Positions 9,543 to 17,547 of a stretch of DNA of 41,543 bases are shown here, piece after piece. Both the position numbers and the translations under genes were made by a program. This DNA is from Lachnospiraceae bacterium. GTDB taxonomy: Bacteria; Bacillota; Clostridia; Lachnospirales; Lachnospiraceae. The stretch covers positions 1 to 41,543 of the forward strand of contig JAQXZD010000023.1 of NCBI GenBank assembly GCA_029227035.1, in the 5' to 3' direction. Position 1 is the stretch's first letter. Every line of letters begins with the position of its first letter. The notes under the pieces are model-generated. The model did not search any database and was not told the origin of the DNA. It worked only from the letters and a program-made list of their open reading frames with translations.

Positions 9543-10410
9543 ATAACTCCCTTAAATCTTCAAAAATCAGTTTCTCCCTGTCCCTTGCAGTGTCACAGAC
9601 TGCATAAAATCCCCGGGCTTTGACACAGCCCTTTTTCATACGCTCCAACAGGCTTTGCAGTTCTTCCTCATAACTGCGTACCGCCTCCGCATCCATGGTC
9701 ACGCGAAGCTTCTGCCCCGTCTCCATGTCAATCAGGTTGCGCGTTCCGTCCATAAGGATATGCAGTTCCTCCGACGCAAGTGTCTGAAGCACTACCGGGC
9801 GCTGCCTGCGGTAATTCAGATATTGCAGGATCTTTTCATAGCCACTGTCATCCTTTTCCACCAGTGCCGGATTCAAAAAATCACTGATCAGAACCGTTAC
9901 TCCCTGCCCTCGAAGCGGCATACGCCTTGTCGCTTCCAACATGTCCGTTTCCCCTTCAAACCGGCGCAGATTCAGCCAGTCCAGAACTTTTGCAAAGGAC
10001 TTCTTGCCACCGCTTTGCACCAGAGGCCGGTTCATCTCCTTCATGTCATACAATATGAGACGATCCATATTGTTCAGCGCCAGAAAAGAAACCGCCGCCG
10101 CCAGTTCCTGCGCCAGCACGGACTTTTTCTGCTCCCCATAATCCATGGAAGCACTGGTATCCAGCAGCACATTCACAACGGCTTCCTTTTCCTCCATATA
10201 CTCCCTGATATACATGCGGTCCAGTCTCGCATAGACATTCCAGTCCAGCCTCCTTAAATCATCCCCCGGCATGTACTCCCTGAAATCCGAAAATTCCGCA
10301 GAAACACCCTTTTGCACGGACTTGCGGTTTCCGGACATATTCATGTTGCTTTTATGCGACAGAACCAGAGATAATCTGGAAAGCATATCGTAAAATTTGG
10401 AATCAAGCAT
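9532..10410 (-). CDS. DUF58 domain protein
   Basis: A 292-residue protein of the DUF58 family, which is regularly encoded between MoxR and VWA genes and has a VWA-like fold. The hallmark GDDLRRLDWNVYARLDRMYIRE, a DTSASMDY segment (MIDAS-like) and an LISDF strand are visible. The start chosen is ATG at 10410, which overlaps the MoxR stop by 8 bp; the longer reading frame to 10446 only repeats MoxR coding sequence in another frame. It is likely peripheral or cytoplasmic, as no convincing membrane helix is seen. Its job is inferred from context: adaptor or partner of the MoxR ATPase and the large VWA protein. Confidence 0.88.
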   Translation of the reverse strand: MLDSKFYDMLSRLSLVLSHKSNMNMSGNRKSVQKGVSAEFSDFREYMPGDDLRRLDWNVYARLDRMYIREYMEEKEAVVNVLLDTSASMDYGEQKKSVLAQELAAAVSFLALNNMDRLILYDMKEMNRPLVQSGGKKSFAKVLDWLNLRRFEGETDMLEATRRMPLRGQGVTVLISDFLNPALVEKDDSGYEKILQYLNYRRQRPVVLQTLASEELHILMDGTRNLIDMETGQKLRVTMDAEAVRSYEEELQSLLERMKKGCVKARGFYAVCDTARDREKLIFEDLRELYDI

Positions 10411-11359
10411 AGATTTTCCGTTCCTTTTCCTCAATGATTTTTGCAATTACCATATCCTCTGTAATCCCTTCCGAAATGGCATCAAAATTCAAAATCAATC
10501 TGTGCCGCAATACCGGAAATGCCACATTCTTTACATCCTCAAAGGATACATTATAACGTCCTTCCATAAAAGCTCTGGCTCGCGCCGTCCGAATCAGTGC
10601 CTGCGCCGCTCTCGGACTTGCCCCCTCCTTAATGTAAGGATTCGTTTCATGGGTTGCCATAACCAGATCCAGAATGTAGTCCATGACCGCATCCGCAATC
10701 GGAATCTGCGCCACATATTCACGGGCCGCAAGAAGCCCCTGCGCATCCATGATTCCCTGTATCTGCGGCTTTGCACTTCCCTCCGTCAGGTTTACAATCT
10801 CCTTAAGCTCGTCACGGCTCGGGAACTCCACCAGTATCTTAAAGAGAAAACGGTCAAGCTGCGCTTCCGGAAGCGGATACGTTCCCTCATTTTCTATTGG
10901 GTTTTGTGTGGCAAGAACCAGAAACGGTTCCTCCAGCCTGTGGCTTTCCGTACCAACCGTCACTGTATGCTCCTGCATCGCCTCCAACAGGGCTGCCTGT
11001 GTCTTTGGCGTGGCACGGTTAATCTCATCCGCCAGCACCAGATTTGCAAAAATCGGTCCTTTCTCAAAGCGGAAGCTGCTCTGATTATCCTGCCTTACCA
11101 TCACATTGGTACCGGTCACATCACTCGGCATCAGGTCAGGCGTAAACTGAATACGCTTAAAGGAAAGCAAAAACACTTCGCTGATGGTTCTGACCAGCAT
11201 GGTTTTTCCCAGTCCCGGCATTCCCTCAAGCAGTACATTGCCTCCTGCAAGCATCGCAAGCATCACCTGCCTGACAATCTCCTTCTGACCGATAATTCCC
11301 TTTCCGATCTCCTGCTCACACTCTATCATTTTCTGCTGACACATTTCCAAATCCGCCAT
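10403..11359 (-). CDS. MoxR-family AAA+ ATPase
   Basis: A 318-residue AAA+ ATPase of the MoxR family, members of which act as chaperone-like assembly or activation factors for partner complexes containing VWA proteins. Walker A GMPGLGKT is at 46-53 and Walker B LVLADEINRA ends near residue 115. The family motifs TQNPIENEGTYPLPEAQLDRF and GASPRAAQALIRTARARA are intact. The length is normal. A GGAAGGAAG ribosome site precedes the start, and the upstream coiled-coil gene ends 18 bp earlier. The DUF58 gene overlaps its end, so the two are translationally coupled. Confidence 0.93.
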   Translation of the reverse strand: MADLEMCQQKMIECEQEIGKGIIGQKEIVRQVMLAMLAGGNVLLEGMPGLGKTMLVRTISEVFLLSFKRIQFTPDLMPSDVTGTNVMVRQDNQSSFRFEKGPIFANLVLADEINRATPKTQAALLEAMQEHTVTVGTESHRLEEPFLVLATQNPIENEGTYPLPEAQLDRFLFKILVEFPSRDELKEIVNLTEGSAKPQIQGIMDAQGLLAAREYVAQIPIADAVMDYILDLVMATHETNPYIKEGASPRAAQALIRTARARAFMEGRYNVSFEDVKNVAFPVLRHRLILNFDAISEGITEDMVIAKIIEEKERKIYA

Positions 11360-11377
11360 ATTCTCTTCCTTCCTGTG

Positions 11378-12691
11378 CTAATCATTTAAATTTTTAAAGT
11401 AATCTTTGATAATATCTTCCATTCCACTGGGATACTTTCCTGAAGAAATTCCCTCATAAGCATCCTCCGTATATTCTCCGATGACGGAATCCAGACTGAC
11501 GTGATCTCCTTCCCAGGTCAAACCGTTCTGTGCTCTGTAGTAATCCGAATCTTTCTCATCATCCTTTTTTCCGCTGACTGCCGCATCATCTCCGGTTTTA
11601 TTCGGTACACTGACGTAATCATGCTCCGTCTCCTGCGAGCCTGTTCCGCGTCCGTTTCCGCCCCCGTTCTGTTTTCCGCTTCCGCTCCCATTTCCGTTTC
11701 CTTTTCCGTCACCGGAACCGCTTCCGTTCCCGGAGCCGTCTCCGTTTTGACTTTCATCTCCACTTTTTCCGTTATTTCCGTCTGATTTATTGCTTCCGTC
11801 TCCACTTTCGCCGTTCTTTTGTGTAGAGTCCTCCCCAGTTTCTCCACCGTCACCGGATGCGACCTGTTGCTCAGGAGAAGTTTCCGAAGTCTTTGGAACA
11901 GCATCTTTTGCCTCTGCCACCTGTGCTTTCTGCCCCTCGGTCAACTGTTTTTCGAGGTTCTCAAGTCCCTCTGCCGTCTGCTGATATTTATAATCCAGCT
12001 TCTGCTCTGCGTTCTCAAGTTTCTCTTTGGAATCCGCCTTCTGCAGTTCTTCTCTCGAAAGCTCCATAGACTCCAAAAGCTCCTCCAGCTTTGCCTTCTG
12101 CTCCTCGGTCATTCCTGCCGTGTCAATCTCTTCCAGCTTCTCCAGAACTTCTTCCAATTCGTCAATTTTCTCCTCTGCCATACGGCTGATGGCATGCTGC
12201 TCCTGCGCGGTATTCCTTGCCTGCGTCGGAATCAGTGCAAGCACGACGGCACAGACTGCTGACAGGAAAAAAGCAAGCAGATGTCTCTTATCCGGCAATA
12301 TTCTTATCCGGATTCTGTCCTGTGCCGCTGCCAGCTGCTCTGCCGCATCCTTTCGCTGGCGAAGAACGAATTCGCCCTCTTCCTCCAGCCTCTCATACGC
12401 TGTCAATGTCCGCTCCTTAAGCCCAAAGCTGTCCAGCCTTCCTGCGGCCTGTTTCATACTGCTTCGCCGTATGCAGGATAAAATAATTCCTGCCACAAGC
12501 ATCACCAGTACGCAAATCCCGGCGGCTGCATGCACATAATAGAACGGGATAAACAAAGACAGGGCTTCCAATATCATTGCCGCAAGCCCTCCCACAGCCA
12601 TGCAGCAGACGCAGTGCTCCAAAAGCCCTGCAACATTCATCTTTTTTCTGCAGTCTTTTATCTGTTTTTGTATATATCTCTTTTCATCCAT
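11378..12691 (-). CDS. Coiled-coil membrane protein with Gly/Asn/Ser-rich linker
   Basis: A 437-residue protein not assigned to a named family. Two membrane helices (about 23-46 and 50-73) are followed by a short soluble stretch, then a third helix (about 132-150). A long Glu/Gln/Lys-rich coiled coil (about 165-265) comes next, then a low-complexity region of Gly, Asn, Ser and Asp (about 280-355), and a small folded-looking C-terminus ending DIIKDYFKNLND. Its place just before MoxR suggests a scaffold or substrate of the MoxR/VWA machine. The GGAGGAGC site supports the start, and the ABC permease gene ends 12 bp upstream. The low-complexity part is encoded by repetitive TTCCG-like DNA. Confidence 0.75.
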   Translation of the reverse strand: MDEKRYIQKQIKDCRKKMNVAGLLEHCVCCMAVGGLAAMILEALSLFIPFYYVHAAAGICVLVMLVAGIILSCIRRSSMKQAAGRLDSFGLKERTLTAYERLEEEGEFVLRQRKDAAEQLAAAQDRIRIRILPDKRHLLAFFLSAVCAVVLALIPTQARNTAQEQHAISRMAEEKIDELEEVLEKLEEIDTAGMTEEQKAKLEELLESMELSREELQKADSKEKLENAEQKLDYKYQQTAEGLENLEKQLTEGQKAQVAEAKDAVPKTSETSPEQQVASGDGGETGEDSTQKNGESGDGSNKSDGNNGKSGDESQNGDGSGNGSGSGDGKGNGNGSGSGKQNGGGNGRGTGSQETEHDYVSVPNKTGDDAAVSGKKDDEKDSDYYRAQNGLTWEGDHVSLDSVIGEYTEDAYEGISSGKYPSGMEDIIKDYFKNLND

Positions 12692-12703
12692 ATGCTCCTC
12701 CGG

Positions 12704-13600
12704 CTATCCCATCCGGTCAATTTTCTTTGCAGCCTTCTTTGCCCCTCGCTTAGACAGGGGATTGATGCGCTTTGCCGCAATAACCAGAAACAGAAACGAT
12801 ATCGCCACAAACAGAATCGTGGATACGGTCATCCACACATAATGCATGGCATCCGTTGTCATCCACGCGGCCGTTCCCTGCCCCACATCAAACAATTCCC
12901 CGACCATGGAGTTTCCGCTCATTGCCCACACAAAGAATTCCGACAGATACACAATCGGATTGATCAGATAAAACCACGACATACTGCTTGTAAAAGTTGC
13001 CCGCATAATGCCCGCAAACAGACTTGGCAGTGCCGTCACGCAAAAGAAAAATCCGTATATGGCATAGGTCAGTATCACTGCGGAGATGGTTTTCTTGCAG
13101 ACCGAAGAACAAAAGATTCCCACGGAGGATGCAAAAAATGATACCAACAGTGTAATCAGAACAAACCACAGCAGATAGCTCCAGGACATGCCGCCAATCA
13201 CAAAGGAAAGTGCCATAACCGGCATTCCCGCAACCACATAAAACATGCCCGTCAGAACCGCCGATATCGTCTTTCCAAACACCACGGAAAAAGGCGTCAT
13301 GGCAGTTGTCATCATAATATCAAAAGTCTGTCTGTCCTTCTCCCCGGATATTGCGGATGCCGTGCGCACCGGTACAATCAGTCCCAGAAGCGCAATCTGG
13401 GTAATGGCAAGAACCGGGTACAGTCCCACAATCCTGCTGTAGATATTGTCGAAATTGTATATCGATTCCTCCTGAATAATCAGCATTGCGATAAAGTAAA
13501 CCAGCGCCATGATTCCCACATATGCAAAAACTCCCCAACTGATTCGCATGCTCCGCGCCTGAATTTTCACATCTTTCTTAACGATTGGATTCATCCACAT
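12704..13600 (-). CDS. ABC-2 type transporter permease
   Basis: A 298-residue integral membrane protein with about six helices, typical of ABC-2 permeases. The conserved segment ASAISGEKDRQTFDIMMTTAMTP marks the cytoplasmic coupling region. The start is set at the second ATG (13600), since GGAGG lies 8 bases before it and only 2 bases before the first ATG at 13606. The start lies inside the end of the ATPase gene, so the pair is coupled. Together with the ATPase and the secreted protein upstream it resembles a gliding-type (GldA/GldF) exporter. The substrate is unknown. Confidence 0.85.
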   Translation of the reverse strand: MWMNPIVKKDVKIQARSMRISWGVFAYVGIMALVYFIAMLIIQEESIYNFDNIYSRIVGLYPVLAITQIALLGLIVPVRTASAISGEKDRQTFDIMMTTAMTPFSVVFGKTISAVLTGMFYVVAGMPVMALSFVIGGMSWSYLLWFVLITLLVSFFASSVGIFCSSVCKKTISAVILTYAIYGFFFCVTALPSLFAGIMRATFTSSMSWFYLINPIVYLSEFFVWAMSGNSMVGELFDVGQGTAAWMTTDAMHYVWMTVSTILFVAISFLFLVIAAKRINPLSKRGAKKAAKKIDRMG

Positions 13601-14522
13601 TTTCATTTCCTCCTGTCAACTGCATAAACAGACTTTCCAGATTTCCTTCCTGCTTATGGAAGCCTGTTACCACCACTCCCTGATTGATGATATAAGCAAT
13701 CATTTTGGCAAGTTCTTCATTGGAAAGCTCATGAGAAATTTTAATCTCCTTCTCACCCACCGATTCCACTTTTATGCCGGACTGCTCCTTTAAAAAACGG
13801 ACGGCTGTCTCCATCTCATTCTCCACGGAAATGATAATCTTGTCATTTCCGAACACATTGGTCATGACATTCTCAATGGTTCCTGCCATCACCAGATTTC
13901 CCCGATTCATGATACCGATGCTGTTACACATCTCCGACAGCTCCGATAAAATGTGGGAACTGATGACAATGGTTTTTCCCATGCTCTTCAGATTCAAAAG
14001 CAGCTCCTTCATCTCCACCCGCGCACGCGGATCCAGACCGGAATTCGGCTCATCCAAAACCAGAAGTCCCGGATTGTGAATAAGGGCACGCGCCACGCAA
14101 AGCCGCTGCTTCATGCCTCTTGAAAGCGTATCCACATACACTTCCTTCTTATCCGACAGATTCACAAGCTCCAGCAGATCGTCCGCAATCCTCTCAACCT
14201 CCCTTGAATTCATGCGATACATGGAACCGTAAAAATCCATATACTCTTTGACCTTCAGATTATCGTACACCCCGAAAAAATCCGGCACATAACCAATCTG
14301 TCTCTTAATTTCCTTCGGATTGGTCAGTGCATCCACCCCGTTTATGACAATGTTACCGGCAGTCGGAAGCATCAGTCCGCAGACCATGCGGATGGTGGTG
14401 GTTTTTCCTGCTCCGTTTGGTCCGACAAAGCCGAACAGGTCCCCTTGCGGAATATGCAGGTTCAAATCCTGAACCGCCATAAATTTCCCATAATTTTTAT
14501 ATAAATGATTAATCTGCAGCAT
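13578..14522 (-). CDS. ABC transporter ATP-binding protein
   Basis: A 314-residue nucleotide-binding subunit that energises the ABC-2 permease encoded next to it. Walker A GPNGAGKTT, signature LSRGMKQRL, Walker B LLVLDEPNSGLD and the switch histidine in VISSHILSE are all intact. The start at MLQINHLYKNYG is fixed by AGGAGGT five bases upstream; the longer frame to 14663 lies within the upstream gene and was dropped. A C-terminal extension of about 80 residues follows the catalytic core, as in drug and gliding-type exporters. Confidence 0.92.
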   Translation of the reverse strand: MLQINHLYKNYGKFMAVQDLNLHIPQGDLFGFVGPNGAGKTTTIRMVCGLMLPTAGNIVINGVDALTNPKEIKRQIGYVPDFFGVYDNLKVKEYMDFYGSMYRMNSREVERIADDLLELVNLSDKKEVYVDTLSRGMKQRLCVARALIHNPGLLVLDEPNSGLDPRARVEMKELLLNLKSMGKTIVISSHILSELSEMCNSIGIMNRGNLVMAGTIENVMTNVFGNDKIIISVENEMETAVRFLKEQSGIKVESVGEKEIKISHELSNEELAKMIAYIINQGVVVTGFHKQEGNLESLFMQLTGGNENVDESNR

Positions 14523-16539
14523 TGGTAACCTCCTGTTTTGCAATGGTATAGAGACATCTGTACGCAATCTCCGAACATTTTCCCTTAAGTGTTTTCTCGG
14601 AATCCGAAATAACCGCAGATACCACAATGTCGTTTTCTCCCTGCGCACACTCTTTCTTTGCATCCAGAAGTCCGATGAACACTGCCGCTCTCAGATCTTT
14701 ATCCTCTGTGACGGTCTGTCTGTTGTCATAAGCCCCCGTCACAGTGTAATAACATTCATCCAGATAATCTGTCGGCTGCTCATAAACCACCCGGCTGCTC
14801 TTTTTAATCTTTGAAATATCTATGGTCTCCTGCGCCTTTACATCCTTAATAAGCATGAGATATTCATCCGATGCCAGCATCATATACGGCAGATCGTGTT
14901 CGGTCCGGTTGGTCACGCTTCCCTCCTGCTTATTGATCATCAGCGTCAGATTCTCCGTTACAATACTGCCTTCCTCAGAACCGGTTCCCTGCGCACACAT
15001 ATAACCTGTCTCAAAGCTCTTCTGAGGCTTCATGCCAATCTGTATTCCGCTTCCGTAATTTACCCGGTAATGGTAATCTCCCGGCCTGAGACTGGTTGCT
15101 GATGTCCCGTATTCCTCAAATGCCGAGCCTGCACAATCATAATTATCTTTAAGCTCTGCTGCCCATGCCTTTACGCCGGAACGATATCCGCTGTAGTAAG
15201 TGTGTATCTTCTCTCCCACCTTACCCTCAGCAGGCTCCGAAGTCACAGAGTACATCCGTATCCCATGAACATTCTGCGTCTGGCCGATGATAAACACCGC
15301 ACCAACAAACAGGATTCCAAGAATCGGCACACCGAACCAGTAGCCTTCTCTTTTCTTCATATGCTTTAATACCACATACAAAACCGGTCCCACCAGAACC
15401 ACATACACCAGAGTCAGGATTTTCAGCCACTTGAAATTCACATCCGTATGCTCCCTGTCAATGGTGGCAAATGCGTTCGGGTACAGATATGCATATTCTG
15501 CGGATACTGCGTAATTTCCTGATGAACCGGCAGAATACATCACCTCATCATAGAGGCATCTGCAGAACTCTGCATTAGCCTTCTGCATCTCATCCTCGCA
15601 AAATAATATTTTTGCCACGCCTATGCTTCCCTGTCCGTAGGATGTCACATATCCCGGGAAATTGTTGCTCTCATAACCGTTCGGCCAGTCAACAAAAATC
15701 TCTGCCTCACAAAGCTGCGTAGGATCAATGCCACTATCTTTCAGATTATAATAATCCCCGTTCTGATTCATCCTCTGAGAAATGGAATTTTCTTCCCCTT
15801 TTTCACTGATTTCGCCCACCTGCAGGTTGATAAAATCTTCGTCAAAGCCCTTTACGGTTGCCTCTCCTGCCTGACCGGTGCCGATAATCAGAAATCCTCC
15901 CTGATCAACCCAGTTCTGTATTGCCTGTATGATTTCTTGATCAAGAAGTGACGTATCACACTGATCCATCACAAGGAAATACAGTCCGTCCAGTTCCGAT
16001 ACGATGTTTTTCTCATTCAGTTCTACCAGCGATATCGGTTTTTCCGCGTCTCCGATTATATAATTTTCTCCATCCATATCCAGGTAGCTGAGCTTATCAT
16101 AGGCATCCGAATAAATTCCGACCTGGAATCCCTTCACTTTCCCTTCGAATATATTTCGAAAATTCTCAGACTGGATAACCTTTCCCTTTTTATTCAGAAA
16201 AGACAGTTTTCCGGTTCCCCGCGTGCCGCCAACAGTCAGCTCCGGGATGGTCAGCGTATACTGCTTCTTTCCCTGCGCCGGAAGTGAGATTTCCGTATCA
16301 AAAACACAACTTTGATCGGTGCTTGCATTAAGTTCCACCCGGACACTGCCGTCAAAATCCTTTCCCTGATTCTCTACGCTGACCTGCAGGACATAATTGT
16401 CCTCCTCTGCCTTCAGCATGGTTACCTCTCCGGAAAGACTTCCCGTCGTATCGGCATATACGGTCTGTCCGCCAAATCCCGCAAGAACACTTAAGATGCA
16501 CATCACCAACAGTCCTGCCGCCGCAATTCTCTTTCTCAT
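14509..16539 (-). CDS. Secreted/membrane protein, first gene of the MoxR/ABC operon
   Basis: A 676-residue protein of unknown function. A signal peptide (basic MRKR, a hydrophobic stretch, then QTVYAD) leads to a beta-sandwich region and then an amidotransferase-like segment (YFLVMDQCD, NWVDQGGFLIIGTGQAG). Two adjacent membrane helices follow (LKILTLVYVVLVGPVLYVVL and the stretch after EGYWFGVP), and then another beta-rich domain. This is similar in logic to GldG-like partners of ABC exporters and to BatA C-terminal domains. The start at 16539 has GAGGAGG upstream. Its 3' end overlaps the ATPase start by 14 bp. It probably lies outside the membrane and acts with the exporter and the VWA proteins. 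Confidence 0.75.
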   Translation of the reverse strand: MRKRIAAAGLLVMCILSVLAGFGGQTVYADTTGSLSGEVTMLKAEEDNYVLQVSVENQGKDFDGSVRVELNASTDQSCVFDTEISLPAQGKKQYTLTIPELTVGGTRGTGKLSFLNKKGKVIQSENFRNIFEGKVKGFQVGIYSDAYDKLSYLDMDGENYIIGDAEKPISLVELNEKNIVSELDGLYFLVMDQCDTSLLDQEIIQAIQNWVDQGGFLIIGTGQAGEATVKGFDEDFINLQVGEISEKGEENSISQRMNQNGDYYNLKDSGIDPTQLCEAEIFVDWPNGYESNNFPGYVTSYGQGSIGVAKILFCEDEMQKANAEFCRCLYDEVMYSAGSSGNYAVSAEYAYLYPNAFATIDREHTDVNFKWLKILTLVYVVLVGPVLYVVLKHMKKREGYWFGVPILGILFVGAVFIIGQTQNVHGIRMYSVTSEPAEGKVGEKIHTYYSGYRSGVKAWAAELKDNYDCAGSAFEEYGTSATSLRPGDYHYRVNYGSGIQIGMKPQKSFETGYMCAQGTGSEEGSIVTENLTLMINKQEGSVTNRTEHDLPYMMLASDEYLMLIKDVKAQETIDISKIKKSSRVVYEQPTDYLDECYYTVTGAYDNRQTVTEDKDLRAAVFIGLLDAKKECAQGENDIVVSAVISDSEKTLKGKCSEIAYRCLYTIAKQEVTNAAD

Positions 16540-16647
16540 AACATCCTCCTCATACTTATTCTCAGATGATTGCATAAATCACTGCATATTTATACTTTAC
16601 CATAACCCTCTGCTTCCTGTCTCTTAATAGTTCCTTAAGATTGCATG

Positions 16648-16675
16648 AAAAAAGAAGCGGAAAAAACCGCTTCTT
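16648..16675 (-). terminator. Rho-independent terminator of queT
   Basis: On the minus strand AAGAAGCGG pairs perfectly with CCGCTTCTT around a T6 loop and runs into TTTTTC. It lies just after the queT stop. The remaining 16540-16647 stretch holds no gene; it must contain the promoter of the large operon, which I could not pin down. Confidence 0.85.
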
Positions 16676-16678
16676 CGA

Positions 16679-17188
16679 TCATAAATTAAGTATATCCCGG
16701 TATCTGCCCAGTACGCGAAGCAAAATCCCTCCCAGTATACAAACCGAAATAACTTCCCCGATTCCAACCGTCAATGCGTTAAAAGGAATGGTCAGATTCA
16801 CACCTTTATAACAGACCGGCGGGATTCCATAAGCATAGACCAGCACAAATGGCACCACAATCATATTGACAATCACCGGTGGAAAAGTACAGGCCACTTT
16901 GTGTTTTCGAAGCTTGTATGTTGCAAACGCCGCAACCCCTGTCGCAAGGCTTCCGAAGATGACATCATAGATGATGGCACCTGTCAGAAGATTCGCAATC
17001 AGACACCCAATCCACAATCCCGGAATTGCCGCTGCCGTAAATACCGGCAGGATGCACAACGCCTCGGAAAAGCGCACCTGAATCGTGTGGGATGCAAGTC
17101 CCAGCGCATTTGCCAGAAAGGTCAGCACCACATACAAGGCTGCAATCACAGCCGCCTGAACAATAAAAGTTACTTTTTGGTTTCTCAT
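16679..17188 (-). CDS. queT: QueT family queuosine precursor transporter
   Basis: A 169-residue membrane protein of the QueT family, the substrate-binding (S) component of an energy-coupling factor importer for queuosine precursors such as preQ1 or preQ0. Five to six hydrophobic segments, the N-terminal AAVIAALYVVLTF and the VQVRF-like IQVRFSEALCILP motif, and GLWIGCLIANLLTG are typical. The shared ECF module is not in the window. The gene is expected to be under preQ1 control, as a matching riboswitch covers its ribosome site, and it ends at its own terminator, so it is monocistronic. Confidence 0.92.
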   Translation of the reverse strand: MRNQKVTFIVQAAVIAALYVVLTFLANALGLASHTIQVRFSEALCILPVFTAAAIPGLWIGCLIANLLTGAIIYDVIFGSLATGVAAFATYKLRKHKVACTFPPVIVNMIVVPFVLVYAYGIPPVCYKGVNLTIPFNALTVGIGEVISVCILGGILLRVLGRYRDILNL

Positions 17189-17198
17189 ATTCTCTTGT

Positions 17199-17242
17199 CT
17201 CCTTTAGTTTTGTTTTACGAGTGGAAGGTCTCGAACACTCGG
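17199..17242 (-). ncRNA. Probable preQ1-I riboswitch in the queT leader
   Basis: The minus-strand leader holds a 6-bp P1 stem CGAGTG/CACTCG (17236-17241 with 17218-17223) closing the 12-base loop TTCGAGACCTTC. An A-rich tail TAAAACAAAACTAAAGGAG follows. This matches the preQ1-I layout: P1, a loop starting TTCNAG, and an A-rich strand ending CTAAGG that contains the Shine-Dalgarno sequence. Binding of preQ1 would hide the ribosome site and switch off queT translation. The P2 pairing was judged by eye only. Confidence 0.72.
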
Positions 17243-17260
17243 TTATTTGTGACGTGTGCA

Positions 17261-17289
17261 AGTATAACACACTCCCGCACGAAAAGCAA
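17261..17289 (-). promoter_or_regulatory. Sigma-A promoter of queT
   Basis: -35 TTGCTT (17289-17284), 17-bp spacer, -10 TATACT (17266-17261). Transcription would begin just before the preQ1 riboswitch. Confidence 0.7.
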
Positions 17290-17292
17290 CGA

Positions 17293-17430
17293 TTACTGCC
17301 GGATATAAATTCCCTGGGACTCAATGAAATCATCCATCTCTTCCAAGGCTTCCGTTGCCCACTCTGCGCTCTTCGGTCCCTCTTTTTTTACTTCTTCCTC
17401 ATTCGGTTTGTTCTGTTTCTTTTCTTCCAT
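17293..17430 (-). CDS. 45-residue acidic microprotein
   Basis: A short reading frame of 45 codons: MEEKKQNKPNEEEV..., a Lys/Glu-rich flexible start, then SAEWATEALEEMDDFIESQG and the end IYIRQ. AAAGGAG lies 7 bases before the ATG, and a consensus promoter lies upstream, so translation is likely. It has no signal peptide or membrane helix and would be cytosolic. It lies between the divergent sigG and queT and does not overlap another gene. I do not recognise a family; the promoter, ribosome site and protein-like composition are the evidence. Confidence 0.7.
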   Translation of the reverse strand: MEEKKQNKPNEEEVKKEGPKSAEWATEALEEMDDFIESQGIYIRQ

Positions 17431-17469
17431 ACGCTTTCTCCTTTCCATACCTGCATCATTTTTGATGAA

Positions 17470-17498
17470 AGTATAGCATTATCTGAATAAAAATGCAA
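17470..17498 (-). promoter_or_regulatory. Sigma-A promoter of the 45-residue microprotein
   Basis: -35 TTGCAT (17498-17493), 17-bp spacer, -10 TATACT (17475-17470). It overlaps the candidate sigma-G -35 element of the divergent sigG gene. Confidence 0.65.
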
Positions 17499-17514
17499 AA
17501 AAAGAAACATCCTT
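17484..17514 (+). promoter_or_regulatory. Candidate sigma-G type promoter of sigG
   Basis: TGAATA (17484-17489), an 18-bp spacer and CATCCTT (17508-17514) resemble the sigma-G consensus TGAATA / CATACTA (5 of 7 in the -10). Autoregulation of sigG by its own product is known in Bacillus. The match here is by eye. Confidence 0.4.
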
Positions 17515-17547
17515 TAGATATACAAGATGTTTGGGAGGAATGGAATC

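Noticed and set aside
14523-14663. N-terminal extension of the ABC ATPase
   Set aside because: It is out-of-frame coding sequence of the upstream secreted protein; AGGAGGT fixes the start at 14522.
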